From the NCBI GenBank assembly GCA_938005345.1, contig CALLNG010000277.1:1-16764 (forward strand): 16,764 nt of DNA. Reading direction: 5' to 3'. A program made the translations under genes and the position numbers. Under the pieces are notes generated by a model. It saw nothing but the letters and a program-made list of their open reading frames with translations. It was not told the DNA's origin and made no database searches. Below, in pieces: positions 6,989-12,495 of this stretch (position 1 is the first letter of the stretch; every line of letters begins with the position of its first letter). This stretch comes from an uncultured Clostridia bacterium. GTDB taxonomy: Bacteria > Bacillota > Clostridia > RUG12999.

Positions 6989-7426
6989 ATGAAGTACATC
7001 GCTTACGGAAGCAACATGGTTCAGGAACAGATGGCATTCCGCTGTCCGGACGCCAGGCTCATCGGCACCGGGTACATCGCTGGAGCCCGGCTGGAGTTTT
7101 ACCTCCACGCCACCGTCGAAAAGACAGGCGACCAGCGAAACCGGGTGCCCGTCGCTGTCTGGGAAATCAACGACCGCGACGAACGGAGCCTTGACCGTTA
7201 CGAAGGTTACCCCAGCTACTACACCAAGGAGTGCTGGCCCGTGCACATGTCAGACGGCTCTCAAATCGAAGGCATGATTTACATCATGAAGATGATTCGC
7301 CAGTCGCCGCCCCACAGCGCCTACTACAAGGGCATCGAGGACGCCTACAGAAAGCTCGGCCTGCGCTCTCAAATCAACACCATGGTCTTTACGGAGGATG
7401 GAAGGAGATATACGAATGCAAATTGA
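6989..7426 (+). CDS. Gamma-glutamylcyclotransferase-like (AIG2/GGCT) protein
   Basis: Predicted to release gamma-glutamyl groups from amines or peptides as 5-oxoproline. The 145-residue protein has the family glycine loop YGSNM at residues 6-10 and RCPDARLIGTGYI at 18-30, and the expected catalytic Glu in LDRYEGYP (69-75), followed by YYTKECWPV. Length is normal for the fold. I took ATG 6989 because GGAGG lies 9 bases upstream and the fold begins at MKYIAYGSN; the longer frame from 6914 adds 25 residues of GC-rich leader. It is the last gene of the cassette and overlaps the next gene by 11 bp. In known amidoligase clusters such proteins are thought to undo or trim gamma-glutamyl linkages, which suggests joint work with the ligase at 4633. 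The substrate is unknown. Confidence 0.85.
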   Translation: MKYIAYGSNMVQEQMAFRCPDARLIGTGYIAGARLEFYLHATVEKTGDQRNRVPVAVWEINDRDERSLDRYEGYPSYYTKECWPVHMSDGSQIEGMIYIMKMIRQSPPHSAYYKGIEDAYRKLGLRSQINTMVFTEDGRRYTNAN

Positions 7427-8195
7427 TGTGAATATGCAACTGTCACATATGTTGGCCAATGACATAGCTCGTAGCGGTGAAGAAAGCGCCATCCTTGATA
7501 CTGTTCATGCGCTTCAAAGACCTGTTACTAGAGATTCTCTCAGTTCTGACATCCAAGAGGTTTTTCACATAACGATAGCTGATAGCAAGTTGGCAGCACA
7601 TGTAAAAAACATGCTTTTGGATGGTCGATTAATCGAGCGAGATTTTACCCTAATCTTATCGCCATCGTCTTTGGAAACCATTACGCAGCAAATTATAAGC
7701 AATGAAGCTATTGAGCAAAAAGCTTTGTCATCATGGATCCACCAATTAGAGACTACTTTGAATCGTTGCTTGGATGATGTGGAAGCTATTTCAGTTAGGG
7801 GAGCAATAATCAAGTTTGTTGCTCGCTTCTTTATTACACACGGAGCTGGATGTTTTGATTTTATCAACGGAATCAAGGCACAGAAAACAGAAAAGCTTGA
7901 TGACGTTGCGAATTTGATTGTGGAATCTCAGGAAGACTGTATTGTCGCGGGTTTGTCTAAACAAGAGTTCAGCCATTTTCTTGTCAGCATTTTTTCCAAA
8001 GACAAGACTGTGGAGCAGGAGGCTTATTTACTGATTCAATTACGAAAAGCAATCCAATACATCTCTATGGTCGTTGACGCTCCTAGTGGTGTGGTTTCTG
8101 CCGTACCACTAGCTGTCTTGAGTTGGATTGCAAAAACAGCTTGGAAAAAGATCAGAGGAAATATCGGTGGCTTTCTAACGGTTTCCAGCAATTAA
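7416..8195 (+). CDS. Unrecognised 259-aa protein, AT-richer than its neighbours
   Basis: Starts at ATG 7416, 8 bases after AAGGAG, overlapping the end of the cyclotransferase gene by 11 bp. Composition drops sharply at this gene, so it was probably acquired separately from the cassette. The N-terminal 90 residues (ESAILDTVHALQRPVTRDSLSSDI...HVKNMLLDGRLIERD) look like a winged-helix arrangement; the middle is helical (SSWIHQLETTLNRCLDDVEA); the end holds a hydrophobic stretch VVSAVPLAVLSWIAKTAWKK that could touch a membrane or be an amphipathic helix. I cannot name the family. The short C-terminal end may mean it is a truncated form of a longer regulator or defence protein. The coupled start suggests co-expression with the cassette. 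Confidence 0.7.
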   Translation: MQIDVNMQLSHMLANDIARSGEESAILDTVHALQRPVTRDSLSSDIQEVFHITIADSKLAAHVKNMLLDGRLIERDFTLILSPSSLETITQQIISNEAIEQKALSSWIHQLETTLNRCLDDVEAISVRGAIIKFVARFFITHGAGCFDFINGIKAQKTEKLDDVANLIVESQEDCIVAGLSKQEFSHFLVSIFSKDKTVEQEAYLLIQLRKAIQYISMVVDAPSGVVSAVPLAVLSWIAKTAWKKIRGNIGGFLTVSSN

Positions 8196-8209
8196 CTATC
8201 CGTTTATTC

Positions 8210-8256
8210 TTGCAAATACAGCCCCTATACCGTGCGATTAAGCCGTTTATTTGCAA
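8210..8256. repeat. Inverted repeat TTGCAAATA / TATTTGCAA
   Basis: A perfect 9-bp inverted repeat at 8210-8218 and 8248-8256 with a 29-bp spacer, overlapping a direct repeat CCGTTTATT at 8200-8208 and 8243-8251. It lies just after the stop codon of the previous gene. It may be a protein-binding site of the replication-like region that follows. Confidence 0.4.
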
Positions 8257-8285
8257 TATTTGATTGAACCCCACCCGCTTTTACA

Positions 8286-8334
8286 AAACGCCGCGTCTAG
8301 CCTACTCAGGCCAAACGCGGCGTTTCCTGTTTTT
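8286..8334 (+). terminator. Strong intrinsic terminator
   Basis: A perfect 11-bp stem, AAACGCCGCGT (8286-8296) with ACGCGGCGTTT (8315-8325), encloses an 18-nt loop that contains its own GCC/GGC pair. A T-run (8330-8334) follows after TCCTG. It would end transcription of the cassette plus the 7416 gene. An A-rich 5' flank makes weaker action on the minus strand possible. Confidence 0.7.
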
Positions 8335-8362
8335 CGGGCAGTGATATAACGATACTCTGGCT

Positions 8363-8430
8363 CGGGTGCATTTTTCAGCACCCGGTTTCACTTTTTTGCA
8401 CCCGGTTTCAAATTCCAGGTGCAGGGTTCA
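8363..8430. repeat. Iteron-like repeats, 20-bp spacing
   Basis: GCACCCGGTTTCA occurs at 8378-8390 and 8398-8410, and a degenerate copy GGTGCAGGGTTCA ends at 8430, giving a spacing of about two helical turns. An inverted copy CGGGTGC at 8363-8369 pairs with 8378-8384. Evenly phased repeats of this kind are typical of origins bound by plasmid or ICE initiator proteins. No initiator gene is present in the window, so it may be an orphan origin fragment. Confidence 0.5.
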
Positions 8431-8669
8431 ATTTGCCCCTAAAAGGGCTTGTAAGCCGCTTCTCCTACGGGTTGGGCGTCAACTCGACTCGAAGCGGTCA
8501 AACGCGACACGCGGCCTTTGTGGGCCAAACACGGCGGTCCTTAAACCCACGGTTACTTTATCCCATCACGTGCATCGTCTTCTTCAGATACTTGGCGGGA
8601 ATCTCATGATGCAGTCGCCATACGATATTCATAGGCCTGCTGCCCTGATGGCTTGTAAACAATTGATTC
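8431..8669. other. Non-coding stretch between the iteron-like repeats and rubrerythrin
   Basis: Contains short hairpins (GGCTT-gt-AAGCC near 8445-8456; GGCC-tttgtg-GGCC near 8513-8526) and no convincing gene. On the minus strand a 24-codon frame at 8558-8632 reads MNIVWRLHHEIPAKYLKKTM and ends HVMG; it looks protein-like but has only a weak ribosome site, so it may be the last piece of a truncated gene. No clear terminator follows the rubrerythrin stop at 8670, which suggests that its original downstream flank is missing. Confidence 0.4.
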
Positions 8670-9209
8670 TTAGTAATTTTCCGCACGCACTTCGAAGAAT
8701 GCCTGAGGATGCTTGCAGACAGGGCAGATCTCAGGAGCCTTGGTTCCTACTACGATATGTCCGCAGTTACGGCACTCCCAGATGGTAACGCCGCTCTTCT
8801 CAAACACCTGCATGGTCTCCACGTTGCTCAAAAGCTTGCGGTAGCGCTCCTCGTGCATCTTCTCAATGGCAGCTACGCCACGGAACTGTTCAGCCAGATC
8901 ATGGAATCCCTCCTCATCAGCTTCACGAGCCATGCGGTCATACATATCCGTCCACTCGGCGTTCTCACCTTCAGCAGCATGGAGCAGGTTCTCGGCAGTA
9001 TCACCCAGCTCGCCCAGAGCTTTGAACCACAACTTGGCGTGCTCCATCTCGTTCTGTGCAGTATGCAGGAACAGAGCAGCAATCTGCTCGTAACCGGCTT
9101 TCTTGGCTACTGAAGCAAAGTAAGTATATTTATTTCTTGCTTGAGATTCTCCCGCAAATGCTTCCATTAAGTTTTTTTCTGTTTGTGTTCCTGCATATTT
9201 ATTAGTCAT
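8670..9209 (-). CDS. rbr: Rubrerythrin
   Basis: Cytoplasmic diiron peroxidase that reduces hydrogen peroxide in anaerobes, taking electrons through its rubredoxin domain. The 179-residue protein has the ferritin-like ligands in GESQAR (E21), NEMEHA (E54, H57), E95 and IEKMHEERY (E116 and neighbours), and a C-terminal rubredoxin knuckle CRNCG (146-150) with CPVCK (162-166). Length is normal. GAGGAG lies just before the ATG. Odd: codons 1 to about 34 are AT-rich like the right part of the window, while the remaining codons use G/C third positions like the left part. The frame is intact, so the gene is a mosaic or the point where two genomes were joined. Confidence 0.95.
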   Translation of the reverse strand: MTNKYAGTQTEKNLMEAFAGESQARNKYTYFASVAKKAGYEQIAALFLHTAQNEMEHAKLWFKALGELGDTAENLLHAAEGENAEWTDMYDRMAREADEEGFHDLAEQFRGVAAIEKMHEERYRKLLSNVETMQVFEKSGVTIWECRNCGHIVVGTKAPEICPVCKHPQAFFEVRAENY

Positions 9210-9237
9210 ATTATATCTCCTCTTTTCTATTCCTTGT

Positions 9238-9252
9238 TAGGAATAATTCCTA
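9238..9252 (-). promoter_or_regulatory. Fur/PerR-like operator of rubrerythrin
   Basis: TAGGAAT-A-ATTCCTA is a perfect 7-1-7 palindrome placed between the -10 box and the ribosome site of rubrerythrin. The 7-1-7 layout with an AATNATT core is the format of Fur-family boxes. PerR is the usual member controlling rubrerythrin in Firmicutes. The outer bases differ from the Bacillus PerR consensus, so the assignment to PerR is inferred. Confidence 0.5.
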
Positions 9253-9257
9253 CTTAT

Positions 9258-9286
9258 ATATTAATTCAACTCATCCTATTTGTCAA
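9258..9286 (-). promoter_or_regulatory. Rubrerythrin promoter
   Basis: Read on the minus strand: TTGACA (9286-9281), 17 bp, TAATAT (9263-9258). A consensus -35 and a good -10, about 50 bp before the ATG at 9209. Confidence 0.85.
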
Positions 9287-9305
9287 TAAAAATGAATAGA
9301 AATAA

Positions 9306-9329
9306 AAGTGAGGCTATTTAACCTCACTT
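9306..9329 (-). terminator. Second intrinsic terminator downstream of the epsC-like gene
   Basis: AAGTGAGG / CCTCACTT with an 8-nt loop. On the minus strand the stem is followed by TTTTATTT. It backs up the terminator at 9411-9439 and separates this gene from rubrerythrin. Confidence 0.7.
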
Positions 9330-9410
9330 CGTTCAACCCATTTAATACATACATCTTTTCCATATTATAAACTTTTTTTAAATCTTTATTAATATACAAA
9401 ATTAATATAC

Positions 9411-9439
9411 AAAAAAATCTAACATTTGATTGTTAGATT
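9411..9439 (-). terminator. Intrinsic terminator overlapping the epsC-like stop codon
   Basis: AATCTAAC (9416-9423) and GTTAGATT (9432-9439) form an 8-bp stem with an 8-nt loop. On the minus strand a run of T follows (9415-9411). The stem includes bases of the stop codon at 9440-9438. Confidence 0.65.
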
Positions 9440-11306
9440 ATTTGACACCGTGTGTTGTATTTTCATCATAATGATATGTATCAACCATTTGATGAACTTC
9501 TTTTCTAATATTACTATCTTCATCATAAGCCACTTGATAAAGATGATCTAATTGATCAAAGAAATCATGAGATAACTCAATAGGTTTACCAATATGAATC
9601 ATCTTATTAGGTGTTGTTTGCATACCTTCTTCTTTCATCAACATTTCTTCATATAACTTTTCACCAGGTCTTAGACCGATAAATTTAATTTCAATATCTA
9701 CATTTGGCTCTAATCCCGATAATTTAATTAGGTTTTTAGCCATATCTAAAATTTTAACAGGTTTTCCCATATCTAAGACAAAGATTTCCCCACCATGAGC
9801 ATAAGCACCTGCTTGTAATACAAGTGAAACAGCTTCAGGAATCGTCATAAAATAACGAATAATATCAGGATGAGTAATTGTAATTGGTCCTCCATTTTGA
9901 ATTTGTTTTTTAAATAATGGAATAACTGATCCATTAGATCCTAATACATTTCCAAAACGTACAGCTACAAATTCTGTTTTTGATTTCTTATCAAATGATT
10001 GAACAATCATTTCACATAATCTTTTTGAAGCACCCATAATATTGGTTGGGTTAACAGCTTTATCTGTTGAAATTAAAATAAACTTTTTAACTCCATATTG
10101 ATCTGCAGCTTTAGCAACATTTAAAGTTCCAAAAACATTATTTTTAATTGCTTCATGTGGTGCATCTTCCATTAAAGGTACATGCTTATGAGCTGCTGCA
10201 TGATAAACAATATCTGGATGGTAATAAGCAAATAAATCATTGATCTTATTTTGATCTCTAACAGAAGCAATCATTGTTTCTAAATTTAATTTAGGATATT
10301 TACGTTGTAATTCTAATTGAATATCATAAGCATTATTTTCATAAATATCTACAATAATTAATTGTTTAGGATGACTCTTAGCAATTTGTCGACATAACTC
10401 ACTACCAATAGATCCTCCACCACCAGTAACCATGACAACTTTATCTTGAACATATCCCATAATTTCTTCTAAGTTTACTTTAATAGGATCTCTTCCAAGT
10501 AAATCTTGAACTTCTACATCTTTTAATTTTTCTAAAGTAATTTCATCATTTAAGAATTGATAAATACCAGGTAATTTTTTTAATTTACATTTAGTTTCTT
10601 TACAAATATTTAAAATTTCAGAAACTTCTTTATCATCAATAGAAGGTAAAGCAATATAAATTTCATCTACATGATATTTTTCAGCTTGTTGCAAGATTTC
10701 ATTTCTTCCTCCAACAACAGGTACATTATGGATTCTTCTTCCTTTTTTAGATAAATCATCATCAATAAAACATACCACTTCTTTATTGATTTTTGGTGTA
10801 ACTAATGTTTCTCTTAAAATCTTTTCACCAGCTGAACCAGCACCAATAATCATGACACGACTTTCTATATGTTCTCCTCTACCTAATAAATGGTGTCTAG
10901 AAGCATATAATCTTAAAAAACGATATCCAAATCTAGCTCCACCAACAAGCATAAGCAAGATAAGTAAATAAAGGAACACCGTACTAATAGGTGGTGTCAC
11001 CGGACAAATCGTACATAAAATACAATAAACAATCGTACTTAAAAATGATGCTATAATAACATTTAATAATTCATTGACAGAAGCATATCTCCATAAACTG
11101 TCATATAATCTTAATAAGACAAAAAAGATTAAGCTACTAACAATTAAACCACTTAATAAATAATAAGAATATCGTAAAAAACTTAATTCTATATGACCGT
11201 TATAAGCAATAATAGATGATAAAAAGAAAGCAATAATGACACTTAAAATATCAAAAGCGACTAAGCAAGTTTTTCTTATTAAAATCTGACTTCTTTCTTT
11301 TGTCAT
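9438..11306 (-). CDS. Polysaccharide biosynthesis nucleotide-sugar 4,6-dehydratase (EpsC/CapD/WbpM-like)
   Basis: Membrane-bound enzyme predicted to convert UDP-GlcNAc to a 4-keto-6-deoxy sugar, the first step to bacillosamine- or FucNAc-type sugars of surface polysaccharide. The 622-residue protein has four N-terminal membrane helices (about 13-35, 48-67, 80-100, 109-126), a first Rossmann domain with GAGSAG (155-160), and a C-terminal SDR domain with TGGGGSIG (294-301), STDKAVNP and the Met-x-x-x-Lys catalytic pair MGASK (424-428), where Met takes the place of the usual Tyr, as in WbpM/FlaA1/PglF. I chose ATG 11306 because AGAGGGG precedes it; an ATG at 11345 is in frame but has no such site. 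Divergent from the CpsB-like phosphatase gene; both belong to capsule/EPS loci. Confidence 0.92.
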   Translation of the reverse strand: MTKERSQILIRKTCLVAFDILSVIIAFFLSSIIAYNGHIELSFLRYSYYLLSGLIVSSLIFFVLLRLYDSLWRYASVNELLNVIIASFLSTIVYCILCTICPVTPPISTVFLYLLILLMLVGGARFGYRFLRLYASRHHLLGRGEHIESRVMIIGAGSAGEKILRETLVTPKINKEVVCFIDDDLSKKGRRIHNVPVVGGRNEILQQAEKYHVDEIYIALPSIDDKEVSEILNICKETKCKLKKLPGIYQFLNDEITLEKLKDVEVQDLLGRDPIKVNLEEIMGYVQDKVVMVTGGGGSIGSELCRQIAKSHPKQLIIVDIYENNAYDIQLELQRKYPKLNLETMIASVRDQNKINDLFAYYHPDIVYHAAAHKHVPLMEDAPHEAIKNNVFGTLNVAKAADQYGVKKFILISTDKAVNPTNIMGASKRLCEMIVQSFDKKSKTEFVAVRFGNVLGSNGSVIPLFKKQIQNGGPITITHPDIIRYFMTIPEAVSLVLQAGAYAHGGEIFVLDMGKPVKILDMAKNLIKLSGLEPNVDIEIKFIGLRPGEKLYEEMLMKEEGMQTTPNKMIHIGKPIELSHDFFDQLDHLYQVAYDEDSNIRKEVHQMVDTYHYDENTTHGVK

Positions 11307-11380
11307 AAAATCCCCTCTCTTAATTTTTGACATTTTTATTTTCACTTTCTAAGTAGAATAATAAAACATTAACTATAATC

Positions 11381-11408
11381 ATTATAATGTCCAAAATAAA
11401 AATAACAA
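11381..11408 (-). promoter_or_regulatory. Candidate promoter of the epsC-like gene
   Basis: On the minus strand TTGTTA (11408-11403), 16 bp, TATAAT (11386-11381). The -10 is perfect and the -35 moderate; in such AT-rich DNA chance matches are common. It leaves an untranslated leader of about 70 nt. Confidence 0.4.
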
Positions 11409-11521
11409 TAATTATTTTGTTCTTTTTACTAAACGACATTATTTGACACTCAACAACACTATCATTCATTTTTTGTATTCAAATACTACCATATCAATAT
11501 TCTTAATACAATTCATTTCTA

Positions 11522-11560
11522 TTGATTTTTCAAACTAATTGATAGATAATATCAATTAGT
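11522..11560 (+). promoter_or_regulatory. Promoter of the cpsB-like gene with an 11-bp inverted repeat over the -10
   Basis: TTGATT (11522-11527), 17 bp, GATAAT (11545-11550). A perfect inverted repeat ACTAATTGATA (11534-11544) / TATCAATTAGT (11550-11560), with only 5 nt between the arms, spans the -10 box. A repressor bound there would block polymerase. GGAGGAG at 11564-11570 follows before the ATG. Confidence 0.65.
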
Positions 11561-11575
11561 ATTGGAGGAGATTTC

Positions 11576-12367
11576 ATGTCTTTTATTGATATACATGGTC
11601 ATTATGCTTGGAATATTGATGATGGTATACCATCTTATGAAGATGCAAGAAAAGCTTTAGAGCTTGCTAGAGAAAATAGAATAAGTGCAATCGTTGCTAC
11701 ACCACATGTAACTCCCGGTGTTCATACTAAAGATGATATTCATGATTTTATTCAAAGAATTGATGATTTAAGAATGCTAGCAACTGAATATAATATTGAT
11801 ATATTAGATGGCTGTGAATTATTTCTTAATCATGATTATCAAAAAGCTCTAGATCAAAATCTTTTTATTCCTATCGAAAACACACAATATGTTTTAGTAG
11901 AATTTGATGTACGAAAAGAAATAGGAAATGAACAAGAAGTAGAAGAAAGATTATATGATGTACAATTTAAAGGTTATACTCCTATTATTGCTCATGTTGA
12001 AAGATATTTTAAAAATGGACTAGATATTGAAAGAGTAAATGGTTTTATTGAAAGTGGTTGTATTATTCAAGTAAATGCTACAAGCTTTTTAGGGTATCAT
12101 GGTAAACAAGCTAAAAAAATAGCTTTTCAACTATTAGATGAAGGCTTGATCCATGTAATTGCTACAGATACGCATCGAGCTACTGGTTCTCGAAAACCTT
12201 GTTTAAATAAAATATTTTATTTACTTGAAAAAAAATATAATTATCATGCTATTCATACTTTAATGTCAGAAAATCCTTTACATATTTTAAAAAATGAATG
12301 GTTAGAACCGGTCTATGCAAGAGAATCATTTTTTAAAAAATTAGCTAAAAAACTTAAATCTAAATAA
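11576..12367 (+). CDS. Tyrosine-protein phosphatase, PHP family (CpsB/YwqE/CapC-like)
   Basis: Metal-dependent phosphatase that removes phosphate from the bacterial tyrosine kinase controlling capsule or exopolysaccharide chain length. The 263-residue protein shows the PHP metal ligands in order: DIHGH (D5, H7, H9), ATPH (H44), GCEL (E81), AHVER (H140, R143) and ATDTH (D198, H200). The first motif reads DIHGHYAWNIDDG, where relatives have DIHSHILPGIDDG. Length is typical. A clear ribosome site lies upstream. No BY-kinase or chain-length regulator gene lies in the window, so its kinase partner must be encoded elsewhere or be lost; the divergent dehydratase gene is its only visible pathway neighbour. 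Confidence 0.92.
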   Translation: MSFIDIHGHYAWNIDDGIPSYEDARKALELARENRISAIVATPHVTPGVHTKDDIHDFIQRIDDLRMLATEYNIDILDGCELFLNHDYQKALDQNLFIPIENTQYVLVEFDVRKEIGNEQEVEERLYDVQFKGYTPIIAHVERYFKNGLDIERVNGFIESGCIIQVNATSFLGYHGKQAKKIAFQLLDEGLIHVIATDTHRATGSRKPCLNKIFYLLEKKYNYHAIHTLMSENPLHILKNEWLEPVYARESFFKKLAKKLKSK

Positions 12368-12370
12368 TTC

Positions 12371-12400
12371 AAAAGGAGTCAACAAAGACTCCTTTTATTT
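12371..12400. terminator. Bidirectional intrinsic terminator after the cpsB-like gene
   Basis: AAAAGGAGTC-aacaaa-GACTCCTTTT is a perfect 10-bp stem with A-rich and T-rich flanks, 3 bp after the phosphatase stop codon. It can work on both strands. Confidence 0.85.
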
Positions 12401-12448
12401 ATTCCTATAAAAACTTAAAAAGTAAGCGTCAATTTATAAGCATAGAAT

Positions 12449-12487
12449 AAAAGAAGTTTAACAACTTTTATTGTTTAAACTTCTTTT
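12449..12487 (-). terminator. Intrinsic terminator of the GH16 gene
   Basis: A long stem of AAAAGAAGTTTAACAA with its near-complement (one bulged base) around a 7-nt loop, starting 8 bp after the GH16 stop. On the minus strand CTTTTATTCT follows. Confidence 0.75.
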
Positions 12488-12495
12488 GTAATTTA

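Larger units (their letters stand above)
5043..7375 (+). repeat. Dispersed motif GCTYYCAAATC across the cassette
   Basis: CAAATC occurs at 5043, 5664, 5925, 6263, 6403, 6630, 7262 and 7370, all on the plus strand; seven of the eight extend to GCTYYCAAATC, the exception being 5043. Three lie in leaders (5664, 5925, 6630) and the others inside genes, in at least two codon phases (reading Gln-Ile or Phe-Lys-Ser). Related GAGCTTTGAAATCAAG precedes the gene at 6989, and CCACAGCTTTGAAACCGA occurs at 5550. The leaders of 5703, 5963 and 6655 share CCACAG, then this motif, then the ribosome site and ACAC before the ATG. Confidence 0.6.

Noticed and set aside
8366..8788. A 140-codon plus-strand frame over the repeat region and rubrerythrin end
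   Set aside because: It runs through the iteron-like repeats and antisense to rubrerythrin, has no ribosome site, and gives no family-like sequence.
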